Notes: generated by a model from the sequence alone, not told the origin. 64,000 nucleotides of DNA from Sipunculus nudus (GCA_026874595.1 CM049309.1:70662926-70726925), one strand, 5' to 3'; positions 47,709-60,497 are shown, counted from the stretch's first letter. Numbers and translations: made by a program.

Positions 47709-50035
47709 AGTGAACCTGTGAACTAATGCGATGGTGTGGCGGCGTTTGTCTTCTGTACGTTTACCCATACTATTTTGAAAATGATTGGAGCTAGCATCAT
47801 GAAATTTAATGCAAAAAATTAGCCATCTGAAAATTGTCTTAAATTTTATATAGAAAAAGCTAAAAAAACCTTTAAAAATCTTCTCCTCTTAAACACTCAA
47901 GCCAAATTGTTCAATAATTCACAGAAATAATCTTTTATACCATCTCCCTCAATTTTGTTCAGGAAGTTGAACTTAGTCATCTGTCCAAAAAAGCATACTA
48001 AAATGACAGTCTCAGAAACAGCCAGAGCTATCATCACCAAATTTTTTGCCAGTGTTGGTCACATGAGTCATATATGAAATTCAGGTATTGGTGGCGCCAC
48101 CTGAATTGACCTATTCTTGTACGGGGGTCATTGGTCATCTGTACATTAATCCATAATTTCTCAGGAATAGCAGGAGCTACCATTCCCAGATTTTATGCAA
48201 TGTCACATATCAAATTTTGTGGGATTCAGCTTATTTTTTTGCTATCTGCATTTACTTAGATTTTATAAGGAAAAAGCTGACAATATTTTAAAAGTCATCT
48301 TCTTGTAGACGGTCCAGCCAAATTGTTAAATATTTTACATAAATGATCCCAGAGGCAAGCCCTCTCAAGTTTGTTCAAATGGTTTGTATTTGATGAATGT
48401 TAGTGGAGTTACACAAATTTGAACAGTCATTCGGCCAAGTAAGCATACTGACATAGTACTCTCAGAAATGACAGAAGCTAGCATTACCAAGTATTGTGCA
48501 AATGTTGGTCACATGACTCATATTTGAAGTTGTAGACTTAGTGGTGCCACCTACATTGACCTGTTTTTTATGGGCAAAAAAACCTCATAATTTTAGCCTC
48601 TTTCAGCTTAATGATGAAACTGTCAAGTTGAATTGTTCAATTTTTCAAAAGAATTATCCTAGGACATGGTTCTTTTAATCATATCAGAATATACTGAGTT
48701 TGTTGGTTTTTGGTTGAGTTGTGAAAAGCTTAAGATGGTCTTATGGCCATTATTATGTCTTTTTCAAACTGAGGACTGCAATAATGTTCTTCTACAAAAT
48801 TATTATTTCAATTATATCTTCTGTAACATTGCACAAAAATTATTCTTAGGTGGCCTTTGTTCAAGTTTACTAGAATGATTTTTGGCAGAACTATTGGACC
48901 TTTAACAATGAAAGTACTGCATCTTTTATTATTCTAGATATTTTGATAAAAAGTTTATGAATATGTCGGCTTGAAAAAAGAAATTTTAACCAAAGTCTTT
49001 CAGTATGTATAAACAGATATACCAACAGGCCAAGATTGAATCTGTATCTTTAAATAGGTTGAGAAACTGCCAACTGTTTCAGATTTGGGAACAGATCAAG
49101 AGTTCATTGGGTGCAGCAAGATATAGGTCAAGAGTTCAATCAGTGCAGCCAAGCACATGGCATGTGATCACCTCATGGGTGACATGTGAACACCTCATGG
49201 GCACCATGTGATCATTTCATGGGTGTCAAGCCCCTCAGGGCAGGGCCCCTGCTTGAGCTTATGCAATGATGTGGCTACTATTTCAGATTTGGCAACAGGC
49301 TAGAGGTCAGTCTGGATCTATTTATAGCTTTGTCAGACTGCCAACTGTATCAGATTAGGCAACAGGTCAAGAGTTCGCTCAGTGCAGCCAGGTATGGGTC
49401 AGGAGTTTACTCAGTGCAGTAGCTGCATTCTATTAATAGCTTTGGCAGACTGCCAACTGTGTCAGATTATGCAACAGGTCAAGAGTTCACTCAGTGCAGC
49501 CAGGTACAGGTCAAAAGTTCACTCAGTCTGGCCAGGTGCAGGTCATGAGTACACTCAGTGCAGTAGTCTGAGCAAGCAATTTGTCACAGTTCACTCGGGG
49601 CAACAGCCTTTCTCACCTAAGCCTGGTCAGCCCCATGCATCAGACTCAAGGTAAGTTTGATTTATTGGCCTAATATTTTGACCTGTCTATGTGTCTTTGA
49701 TGGCTTTCTCGCTCACAAGACAGGTGTCGCCACCTACCATGACTTTTGCACAGGTTTTTCTCAGGAGGGGTTTGATATATCAGTCATAAATTGGGCGTAT
49801 GTATATACCTCTGATAGCTTTGTTGTATACAAGACTGGTGGTGCCAGCTACAATCTTTTTAGTGTTGTGTTCACCTATGCCAGAATTTCAGCAGTGATGT
49901 TTTTGTAATTGTTTCTTATTCAAAATGTTTAGTACTTGCATAGTTCATATACATGAAAAGTAATGGTCCAGCATTGAAGCATCATACCTGGTGTATTTCC
50001 CAATGCACAGGTTTGCATTAGGCCTGTAGGCCTTG
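47709..50035 (+). mobile_element. H5 element, complete copy (~2.3 kb)
   Basis: 5' TAGTGAACCTGTGAACTAAT, GCGATGGTGTGG; 3' CACAGGTTTGCATT, stem AGGCCT-gt-AGGCCT (50019-50032) and CTTG before TT. AACCTGTG at the 5' end is the inverse of CACAGGTT. GGTGGCGCCACC at 48090 and variants at 48540 and 49838. The right third (49020-49900) holds 'gcaacaggtcaagagttcactcagtg' tandem units shared with 1-530. Confidence 0.7.
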
Positions 50036-51189
50036 TTAAAAATGTTATGACACCATGTGAGGAGGAAAACATCCCCCCCATAAACTTCCCCCTCTTTCCC
50101 TTCCCCCTTCTCAGAACCTGTATCTGTCCCTGATTAACAGCAGAAAAATAAATGTCTAGTTCATTTAATGTCCAGAGAGAAGAGGAGAATGGACTGCACC
50201 ATATACATTATACATTGATACCAAATATACTGCATTCATATTAATAGTACTTGGACAGATGAGTAATGTTTGCTCTCAGGGCTAGTTTGCCATGTAATGA
50301 TAATGTTTGATTTCTTGGACAAAACCCCAGTTGGTAACTGGGTTACACCCTACTTTGCCCAGGCGATATAAAATCAAATTGGCAAACCCTAGCTTTCTCT
50401 GCTATAATTATTACATCTGACAGGTTTTATAACTCATTTTTGTTCATATTTAGGCAATTATGTTTTTATTTACATTTCTATATATATACTGTTTTCAAAG
50501 GATAATTCCAAGTGACCTGGACCTAATGCAAGACAGAAAAATTCCAGAGTTAGAAAAATTTAGATTGTCATCTGTGCAGATGATATATTTGAACTCCTGT
50601 TATTGCCCAGATAAAAAAGCAGCAGTAAATCACTGGTGTGGTTCAATGTCAGTGTCACATCGCCTTTATGATAACAGTTGACCTGACCCATGTTCCAAAC
50701 CATAAAGGATTTGGCTACACCCCTTTTGACCTTAAATGTGGCCTCTTGTGGTGTGCTAATACACTAACAGGAGGGATTGGCTGCTTGGTTGGTATCTGTA
50801 TTAAGTTAGCTTTGGGTGGGGCTGGTATCATGTGAGTACATGCATGGTTCACTGACCTTGGTATATGAGGGACTGTATCAACTTCAGGCAAATAAAGAAC
50901 AGTTGCGTTTTCATGACTTGCTTGTGGTTGGTACACTGTGAAATTTTTAGCCAAGTGTCTTGTTCATTTGTTTTATGGTATAAAGAGTTAGCTTTAAATT
51001 GAGATTTAAATCTTTATATTTTTAATTTCTTCTTTAAATATTAATTTAATATTAACATCCAATTTATATATAACATTACAAGTACCAAAAAATATTTTAT
51101 TCAGTGCAATATTATGACAGGAAGTAATTAACCATTAAATGTTACATTAACACTGAGTGCACAGGAATATTATATATATTATTTAAGAG

Positions 51190-51234
<45 letters not shown>

Positions 51235-52042
51235 TAAGTATATCATAATTTTGAATGGTATCATACTTAATTTGCTAAAAAAAAACAAACTTTCATGTCA
51301 TTCCGTATTCTGCTCCACCAACAATATTTGCCTTTACCCAGCCCTTTGATCTGGGTGGTCAATCGCTTGTTGAACTAAATTTTGGACACTCACGTGTCCT
51401 CCTGCCTGGCCCAAGCTAAGAAATAAGTAAACCTTGTAGGGGTATTACAGACAAGGTTGCATGTACTTTGTACCTGACCCTGGAGTCACTGTTTACACTC
51501 TGGGTATGTGGCCCCTGACTCAGGGGGAGTTCCTTTGTAAAACAATAAATAGCATTGCAAACAAGACCACGCCTTCGTAAACAATACAAGACATGCTGCA
51601 GGGTTAGACATTGTTGTTTTTTTCCTACTTGCAAGCTAGGCAATTAGCTGATAAAATTCACATGGCCAAGTGTGTTACACCTACCTGAATTAAATTGGTA
51701 AAATTTGAGTAAGGACTAACACAGTTATTGTTCTTTCTTCTTAAGGGGTTTACAGATCTTTGGAGATAAAAATCATTATATTCAAGGAAGTGACAGGTTG
51801 TTTTATGAACTGTCTACTGAAGTGACAGGGTCCAATGACACTAATCAGATGAAAAATGATCACTTTTTAAATGTTGAATGAGGGATTGATCCTGACACAG
51901 GAATCTACTTCCTTGTGCCTGCCTGAATCCCTGCCTGGGACAGTTGGGTAGTGCTAAATGTTGAACCCTGTGGCACAATCCTGTGCTGCCTTCGAGTTTT
52001 CTGCTGCTGCAAAGGATGCTCAGGTTTGGGAGTTAAACTTAC
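50036..52042. other. Gene-free stretch with (TA)n
   Basis: No reliable exon. An uninterrupted (TA)n microsatellite of ~39 bases lies at 51192-51230. Confidence 0.5.
51192..51230. repeat. (TA)n microsatellite
   Basis: Nineteen or more TA dinucleotides in a row. Confidence 0.95.
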
Positions 52043-52117
52043 ATCCACCATCCACTTCAAATCAGCGGGGCCGTAGTTTAGCGTTTTTTTAAGGGTTTCA
52101 CGTGGTTCCCTTTTCAT
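52043..52117 (-). CDS. Weak candidate first coding exon on the minus strand
   Basis: ATG followed by 25 codons in phase 0 (MKREPRETLKKTLNYGPADL, then KWMVD) up to a consensus donor gtaagt. An A-run (codons for KK) may be mutational. No acceptor-bounded second exon was found at lower coordinates, and the peptide is not recognised. Could be chance. Confidence 0.25.
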
Positions 52118-53727
52118 GGTCAATCTTTATAGTATATACATGTATATACAATCATTAAATTTATATTTATGACTATGACTTTAATTAACTGAAATGTTTC
52201 ATAATTGGCTGAATTCAACACAAAGATCTGAAAGACCAGTCCCCTTGTGCAGTTGACGTAAGGTTGAACTGTGATAGGCTTAGCTGTGCCGGCATGGGCA
52301 GGGTTGCTTGACCCGTGATGGGAGGCAGTAATTGTATAATAAAATTAAGCTTAGACAAGCCAGAGCCCAGCCTCGCCTATTAGTTTATGTGTTAAAAAAG
52401 AACCTGTGACTACTTCACTGTGCAAACAGTTTGTGTAGGGAGAACACTGTTGATGAGAGTATGTTTACAAGTCATTAATTATTGTTAATTAACGAGTGAA
52501 ACTGTGCACGCCGGTTAACCTCTTTGATGTGGAATCAAAGAGTCATGTTTTTACCACCTTAATGAATTGACCATATCTCGAAAACTGTCCCCCTTTTTCC
52601 ACCAAAATAAATGGACATCACTGCAGTGCTATAAAGAAAAGGTCGTCCCAATAGTGACTCATAATCAAATGACCGCCAGACCCACGTGTGCAACTCAAAT
52701 GTGTACGAATCTTCCAAAGAACTAACAAGCGCATTGCCTGACTGGATCGAGCCCTAGCATCGGCAAGTGACATCTAGGGGAGTTTGTTCCAATAAAAATT
52801 TAATGAAACAAAGTAAAACACTTTTGAAAGAGATTTTATTGGCACAAGCCATGAATCAAACTATATATATGTATGTTCCTGTTACAATATGTGGTCAACA
52901 AGAATGCCTTGTAATTTGAGGTAGACTGATCAGAACTGTCACCACCCATCAGTATCCTACGATATCATTGCTCATACTGAGTCAGTATTCCTAACCATGC
53001 GGTTTCTATTTTGGCTCTTTTGGCGAAAGCGAATATTGCAAATTTGAAGCCACCTCAAATAAGAAGACGACCATAGTATATGAATCTTTTATAGCTGGGG
53101 GGGCCAACCCGGGCCGTATGTTTTACAGATAAGCATTTCAGAGACAGATTTTTTTTACCACAGCCATTTAAAAGCTGATATAAATCATGTACATGATAAA
53201 AATCATGTACATAGCATAATTCCCTAGAGTTCCTGCTCTGGCTTACCCCTGCTGTTTGTAACAATGTTTCACCAAAGTATTAAAAAGCATTTTGACTTAT
53301 CTGTGTCAACATTTGTGTGTGTGTGTGAGGGAGGGGGGGGATGAGAGACTCAAAAGGTATTGTGAAAAGCATTTTGAGAGATTATTCCTGATAGTTCAAG
53401 GCCAGAAATTGGCATTTCCAAGGTTTGATGCATAACAGTGATCTAGTACCACCTCAGTCAGTTTACTGTTATAATACAGATTATATAGAATATATACAAA
53501 AAAGAGCATTACTTTGACACAAGAATTAGAAATAAACTTGAGCATGCTGAGCAGGCCCTTCTGGCTTCATGGGACCATCTTCATCTGTTATGTATGCCCA
53601 TATTTAATGGATATGAAAAAATATAGGTTGATCCACAAACTATCTTTTAAAAAATCTTTTAAATCTGTTTATTCTTTCTTATTTTTTTCTATTCATTGCA
53701 TGTTTTTAAAAACCTTTAAATAAGTTT
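52118..53727. other. Gene-free stretch
   Basis: Includes moderately G/C-richer sequence at 52240-52760 with a few CpGs, and a short GT/G-rich patch at 53312-53342. No coding exon supported. Confidence 0.4.
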
Positions 53728-54106
53728 CAGTGTTCAAAATACTCGGTGCCTAGGTGCACAGATGCACCAAAAAAGAGTTTTGCGCACCCACTGTATCAAT
53801 GCAATATAATGACATATAAACACTAAAACGTTACATCACACTAGATTCTACATGTATATAGATTCAGTGGTCAGAGCTTTTCTTTAGATGGATATTATTC
53901 AAGGTTCCATTCTGACCAGGTTTACACCCATAGCATTTTTTTACTGCACTGAAATATGTGTATAAATTATAGTATATCTCATCTGTAATAAAAATAACTG
54001 TTATGACATTGATGTATTTGTGCACCTTGAAATTACTTCTTGCACCTAGTTGTATTGGCTGTGGTGCACAGGTGCACCTTACCATAAAAAAGTATTTTGT
54101 ACACTG
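53728..54106. mobile_element. 379-bp non-autonomous DNA transposon, 5-bp target duplication
   Basis: Ends CAGTGTTCAAAATACT and, inverted, CAGTGTACAAAATACT (15 of 16). AGTTT abuts both ends (53723-53727, 54107-54111). Subterminal inverted GGTGCACAGATGCACC / GGTGCACCTGTGCACC blocks are themselves near-palindromic. No transposase. Confidence 0.8.
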
Positions 54107-54111
54107 AGTTT

Positions 54112-55920
54112 ATCTTTTTGCTGAAAACTTTGAGCTTCAAGGCCACTGGGTTTGCTGAGTAGCCAGACACTTTCAGCATTCTCTCTTAAAGCCATGGCTT
54201 AAGTAAATTTATGTCAGTAACCCAGTTTATAAGGATTAAAATGTTGTATCAGCTCATTATGAGCACTCCAGCAAAAGAGGATGAAACAGTTAATTCAAAC
54301 TTATTACATGTATTTTGCAACTTTCTGGATGTTTCTTCATGAAGTGACAGCCCTGGATGGTGTCTTTTAGTATTAGCTTACTTGTTACATGTATTTTATC
54401 TTATTTATAGTACCAAAACTACCAATTACTAACATCATCCAATCAACCTCTTTCAAAAAGTGTCCCTGTTTCTATCAGTCTTTAGTCAGGATGATGAAAC
54501 AAAGTAGAATGCTTTCTTAGATATTAAATTAATTGTTTAACTCAACCTCTTTGCAGTGTATGGTGCTGGTTTAATTTGGTAATACATGTATAAATAATTG
54601 CTGCAGGACCTGGTTGAGTCACTGGCAGGTAATCTTTAGCATTAAACTGACATAGTAATTTATAAATATCTCCAAATATCAGAGGGTGCCTCATGATGGA
54701 ACAGATGATACTTATATTAAATGTTCAGGAAAAATGATACTAATATTAAACAGAAGGTTTTACTTTTTCAGTTATTTTACTTCAGCAGCAGAATTTATAC
54801 CTTTAGAACTAACTTTAAATTGTACATTAGCATTACTAAATACACCACCACTTTAAGAGTGGTCTTTCTGGCCAGGACTTCAGACTGTATTTCAACTTTT
54901 CAGTTCCAGTTAATACATGTTTACACTGACAGCATGCCTCCTGGGTTCTGTGTACATCTTACTTGATGTGACTAGGATAATCTAAGAATCTCAGTTGGTG
55001 TCAGCACTCTAGTTGAATATGTAGCTGTAAAAAAGATCACACAGCACTTGCTTAATGCTAATTGCCTTTGCAAGTTTTTTCATCGTCATCTGGTGATGGC
55101 CAAGGTACACTGACATTGTTCATTTCTCTTTGTGTATTAATGAAGTAAAACACAGATAAAGTCTACATGTCCTAATCAGATAAAGAAATAGACAATTAGT
55201 GCTGATTAATGTGCAACAGAGTATTAATACAAAAGCCAGATGTCCTGTCTTTGTATATTAAATGAATAAATTATATGGGTAGCAAGTAGTATATTTTTAA
55301 CCTTTATTATGAAATATACATATCAGCTAGAATCTAGTTTAAAAATACATGTAAATGGATATACTGACAATAAAAAAAACCAATGTTGATATATGTATGT
55401 CAGAAATATCATCACTTATGCCCCTACTTGATTTAATAGAGTACATGAGTAAATTGCATGTAGGACAAGTTGTGTTCTTATTTAAAAAAAAAATTATTGC
55501 AGATACTACACACATATTTTTATATGTATATAACACCAAAAAAAGGATACCTGCACTCATACAGACATACAACAGGTGTCACACACTATAATTTACACAA
55601 GATGTTTTCCAAACCTGTGTATCACGTTTGCAAATGAAACTTGCGTCAACCTTATGCAGGGTTTGCCGCCTCTGGCAAGTAGTTAGTGTACATGTCAACT
55701 ACGCCCTTGCCTAATGGTTGAAAAGCAAGAAAATAAACAAGTGTACAAGAGATTGGTAGGTGTGACACAGTGAAGGAGCGCGTTTACACAACACGGCTGT
55801 CTGTGGTACACTTTTGTAAAGAACTCCACCCTGCTAACTCCCCTTCCATGCTGAATCTGACTGTCGGTGTTTAAGGTCCACAAACAGGCCCGGCAAACAT
55901 GATTCTCAAATACTCTGCCA
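54112..55920. other. Gene-free stretch
   Basis: No exon supported. The last 300 bases (55610-55960) are richer in G/C and CpG. A short ATG-led stretch at 55925 (MSRLTLS) meets a consensus donor gtaagt at 55948, so a 5' exon or promoter of the plus-strand gene at 56759 could start here, but this is speculative. Confidence 0.35.
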
Positions 55921-56758
55921 CGAAATGTCTCGCCTGACGCTTTCATCGTAAGTGCAGTTCCGATGTGGACCCTTGGACAGGAGTGATGTAAAAATACAGG
56001 TGTTATCTGTTAACTGATGCTCCTGAAATGTTTAATAATATTTACCATTGTGGGATTATTCGATGGCAGAACTACAAAGACCTCACATTGAAGAGGAATA
56101 TGGAAATCCTTGAATTTTTTTCCATATGAGTGTGATGTGTAATGCAAGTAAAATATACATTCATCGAACTGGTGAATTTTCAGTGGGGAAACTTATCCAT
56201 ATACCTGTCACTTTGGAATTAAAGGAAAAGCTAGATCCTTTCTGTGAAAAACTTTAATATTATCATTTCTTAATGGAAAAGTAATTTTCATGTTTTATCA
56301 GTATCTATTTGGATTTTCCATGAAGAAACTGATGTCATATTAGTGCTACATAATATATTAGTGCTTGTAGTAGCAGATGGATTGAAATACTCAGTGCTAT
56401 CATCTCGAAAATACTGTTTACACAAAGCATAAAATAAAGTTGCATACATTCTTTTATTCTCAATTCTGGATACTTCATATCTGAGATCTGTACAGGAATA
56501 CCTGGATCCCTAGTGTATAATATAGATCAAAAGATGTTTGAAGAAAGTACAAAATATACTAAAATAACAATACATTTGTGGAATTAGACGGGGAAACCAA
56601 AGAAGTCAGTGTGGTGCAGGAGTTTGGATACAAAGAATCTTACTATAGAAAATCAAGTTTCATACCTGAAGTAAGGGTATGTTTTATATACCGGTATATT
56701 AAAAGGATAGCTTCAGTGAGTGATATAGATATCAGATACAAGGATTACTGGTACTTGC

Positions 56759-56875
56759 ATGGCTCCTATACCAGTGAGTGTGACATCGCAGAATGATGAT
56801 GATGATGATGATCTGATTCAGCCTGTTGAACAAGGTGCTGCAGGACAGAAAAAGGATCCCAAAAATAAATTTCAG
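56759..56875 (+). CDS. Probable coding exon (possible start) of an unrecognised plus-strand gene
   Basis: From an ATG, 39 codons: MAPIPVSVTSQNDDDDDDLI, then QPVEQGAAGQKKDPKNKFQ, ending at a consensus donor (TTTCAG, then gtatat) in phase 0. A (GAT)n microsatellite encodes the six aspartates. Hydrophilic, low complexity, no domain visible. The next plus-strand exon at 58698 enters in phase 0, so the two can be joined directly. The ATG could also be internal to an exon extending upstream. Identity unknown. Confidence 0.5.
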
Positions 56876-58697
56876 GTATATGCCTTCATTAATTAAGTGA
56901 TACTCCAGGTTATCATGTATATGATAAGGGTAGATATATTATAAAAATATAGCATTGCCACTGGTAATGCAAACTGCAACACCTGTTCATTGTAACATTT
57001 TGTTTTAATGAGGAACATATTGTTGTATACTTGTAAATTATTTTAGCTATTTAATTCAACAAAGACCATCAAATAACCATTATACAGATGGAACAGTATA
57101 CAATTAAGGAACAATAAATACATTTAGTTTTTTAAGTTTCAAAGAATATTGGTTCAATTAATTTCATGTAATCATGTACATAAACAAGCAAACAAACAAA
57201 CACACACACACACACAAGAACTAGCAAATGATGATGGAAACATAACCTTCATGACAGAGATAATAAAAATTCATTTCCAATACAAGAATGAGATGAGAAA
57301 AAGTAAAAGGAATCAAGATGATTGTGTTTACTTAATTATATTGGTAAATACTGCAACTAATATATCAGTATTTTTCTTTGCTTGAGGAATATTATTTATC
57401 CCTCATCTGTAAATTTGTCAAAAATGAAAGAAATATAATTATTTATTAGCTTCCAAGTCAATTCTTATACTTGAATGGACTTAATATGTAGTCAAAATTG
57501 AAGAAATCATTATAAATTATAAATAAAATTCATTATTCACATGCTGGAGATATTTTTGATATAGTCTCACTGAAGAATTTTATATACCCAAGAGAATGTA
57601 AAGTATTTCAGGACAAATTTTCCCTGGTAAAATACCATAAAGTTGCATTTCTTTTATATGTAGAATGCTGAGTAGTTCAAATATGTCACAGTGATAAAAT
57701 AAGTCATACATAAAATGGCATGGCTTGCTTTTATACTCAGAAAATTATATTATAACTACCCATAACAGGGCAATAAAAGCCTTGTCATAGAAGTATATTA
57801 TATGGATATATTCAATTGGTGGGACATAACAGGCTTGAGCATCATGTAGAATGTAGTCATGAATGGTGATCCTCTCAAGGATACATAAAATCACAAACCC
57901 ACATAATGACCGACACACCCAAGTGTACTGAATGAGTCAGAATCATATTTCAGATATATCAAGGAATTTTTATTATATCAAGGTATACTTCTTCCATGTC
58001 AAAGTATACTTATGTGTTGTTGATTTAGCATGAAAAGGTTAAATATTATCTGGTGCCCTTATTGCTTCCTGATTTATTAAAAATGTGGGAAATTATTGTC
58101 CGCCTTATGGTTTGTGTTGGTATGGGTTTTATGCGATAGTTTTAGAATGTTCTTTGAAATAACTTCTGCCTTAATTATATATGCAAATGTTTCGCTAGTT
58201 TTGTGCAAAATAAAAATATATCAAGTAGAAATTTATTTTGCAACTCTTTTGCAATGTTGATGCCATTGGACAGTGGAGGGAATATTTCCCCTCCAGGTTG
58301 ACAACTTATATTTTCCTAAGTTATTAAGAAGACTTTCCATGTCTGTGGTTGCGAGAGTTGTTTACAAGACAAAATGATGTCACAAATATGTCAGAGGTGC
58401 ATTGACTGATGTCATCCGCTTGAATGGCTTGTTTATTATCTCATTTCTCTGGTTAAAAGTTGTTTCAGTCTTTATGAACTGTGTTGTTATATTTTAGATT
58501 ATTTGTCTCACACACATGGGTTTCCTTTAATTACTTAATAGACCTTTAATACCTTTAATAGACTTATATTTCTACTCTACCTTGTGCATAACAAAGTGCG
58601 AGAAATGTTAATCCTGAATCAACAAAACTTGTAAAATCTAATTTAGAATTTGATTCCATGTAAAACTTCCCTTTACACAAATCTTGTTTGTCACCAG
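56876..58697 (+). other. Probable intron between the two candidate exons
   Basis: Bounded by a gtatat donor and a tttgtcaccag acceptor, both in phase 0. A/T-rich, no exon or transposon end seen inside. A short (CA)n patch lies at 57190-57215. Confidence 0.45.
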
Positions 58698-58850
58698 AGC
58701 ACAAGTTCCCTGCCGAAGTCCACTAAACAGCAAGAAAACTCGTCCAAGTCCAGAGTAAGGCGGCCGCTCAACACCACACAACTGTACCCTCCAGACTACC
58801 ATGTGGACCCGACCAGACTCCTTAATGGATATATAGAAAAAGAAATTAAG
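58698..58850 (+). CDS. Probable coding exon of an unrecognised plus-strand gene
   Basis: 153 bp (51 codons, phase 0 to 0) with an acceptor (ttgtttgtcaccag) and a consensus donor (ATTAAG, then gtgagc). Reads STSSLPKSTKQQENSSKSRV, RRPLNTTQLYPPDYHVDPTR, LLNGYIEKEIK: a basic, serine-rich linker followed by a folded-looking segment. C/G-richer and with more varied codons than its surroundings, as expected for coding DNA. I do not recognise the family. The 3' boundary, donor included, is the seed of the tandem array that follows. No downstream exon was found. Confidence 0.6.
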
Positions 58851-59830
58851 GTGAGCCATGTTTACACAAATACCTTAATAAGGTGTTAAGGTAAGTAATA
58901 TATTTCAAGAGTCCTTAATGGATATATAGAAAAAGAAAATAAGGTGAGCCATGTTTACTCAAATACCTTAATAAGGTGTTAAGGTAAGTAATATATTTCA
59001 AGAGTCCTTAATGGATATATAGAAAAAGAAATATGGTGAGCCATGTTAACACAAACACCTTAATGGATTTATAGAAAAAGAAATTAAGGTGAGCCATGTT
59101 TACACAAACACCTTAATAAGGTGTTAAGGTAAGTAATATAAGTCAAGAGTCCTTAATGGATATATAGAAAAAGAAATTAAGGTGAGCCATGTTTACACAA
59201 ACCCCTTAATAAGGTGGTTAGGTAAGAAATAAATGTCAAGAGTCCTTAATGGATATATAGAAGCAGAAATTTAAAGACAAGTCATTGATACCAAGACTTC
59301 TTAATAGAAATATAGAAAAACAAATTTTGAAGAGAAGTCATTGATACTCAGATTCCTTAATGGATATATAGAAAACAAATTTTAAATTTAAGAGAAGTCA
59401 TTGATACAAAGACTCCTTAATGGAAATATAGAAAAACAATTTTTAAAGTGAAGTCATTGATACAAAGACCCATTAATGGATATATAAAAAAAAAAATTTT
59501 AAAGACAAGTCATTGATACTATGACTCCTGAATGGATATATAGGAAAACAAACTTTAAAGACAAGTAATTGATACTAAGACTCCATAATGGATATAAAGA
59601 AAAAAAATTTGAAGACAAATCATTGATACTCAGACTCCTTAATGGATATATAAAAAAATTTTAAAGAGAAGTGATTTATTCCGAGACTCCTTGATGGATA
59701 TATATATATATATATATAAAATTTAAAGAAAAGTCATTGTTACTATGACTCCTTAATGGATATATAGAAAAACCAATTTTAAAGAGGTCCTTGGTACTAA
59801 GGAGTACTGGACATATAGAAAAAAATAAGG
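58820..59830 (+). repeat. Tandem array grown from an exon 3' end and its splice donor
   Basis: Five units of 92-93 bp (one shortened to 53 bp) repeat the last ~30 coding bases (ccttaatggatatatag, encoding LNGYI), the donor ggtgagcc, and intron sequence with a second donor-like ttaaggtaagt. GTGAG donors at 58851, 58944, 59036, 59089 and 59182. From 59243 about ten diverged units of 53-62 bp keep 'ccttaatggatatatag' but replace the donor with 'aaagacaagtcattgatac'. Confidence 0.9.
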
Positions 59831-60497
59831 CAAATCATAGGTACCTAGACTTCACAGAAAATGATACAAAAATCTCTAAACTCACTGATAGAATCACAGT
59901 AAAGGAAATTAAACTGACTCCTTAATGGACATCAAGATAGATACAGCTGGACTTCTCCAAGTACTGGACAGACCTTCAGCAGAAGCCAAACACAACAACT
60001 GCATGATCACAAAAAAGGCCAGACCTGCAAAATTTACATATTTAACAGTAAGTTTGTTGCCCATGAGGGAGCAAGTGTGTCCTTGATTTAGAGTGGCCTG
60101 TGAGGGAGCACGTGTATGTCCTTGATTTAGACTGCAATCAAAGCCAAGCAGTCTGGGTGAATGGCTATTGACTTTAAAAAATCTCAAACCTCTAGTTTCC
60201 TTGGTAACCTTTGTCTCTGACCTGTTTAGGAAGTATAAACTATGTGGCAAAGAGGTGTCCATTACGTATGCAGACAGTCCTCACATAATTTAGTCCTGTT
60301 CAAGGCCAGAAAAAACTTCCAGGGGTACCAAGGTGCAGGGAAAGCTATCTGTACTGAAGGAATCAGGCTGATGCTCTCAGCTGATGCAGTATGGGGAGAT
60401 AGAACCACAGCCTACAGAAACCTACTTGATAAGTGAAAGCACCCTACCTCACACAGCATATAGTGTGCACTGCCAAAAGTAATTTTCTTTAAAAGAT
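59831..60497. other. Gene-free stretch
   Basis: No exon supported. A short near-duplicate 'gagggagcaagtgtgtccttgatttaga' appears twice (60065 and 60103). Confidence 0.4.

Noticed and set aside
55925..55947. Possible first exon MSRLTLS with donor gtaagt, joined to 56759
   Set aside because: It would need an acceptor at 56739 lacking any pyrimidine tract. Kept only as a remark on the CpG-richer stretch.
59909..60262. 117-codon minus-strand frame
   Set aside because: Contains a small internal DNA duplication (LNQGHT twice) and no family resemblance; probably chance.
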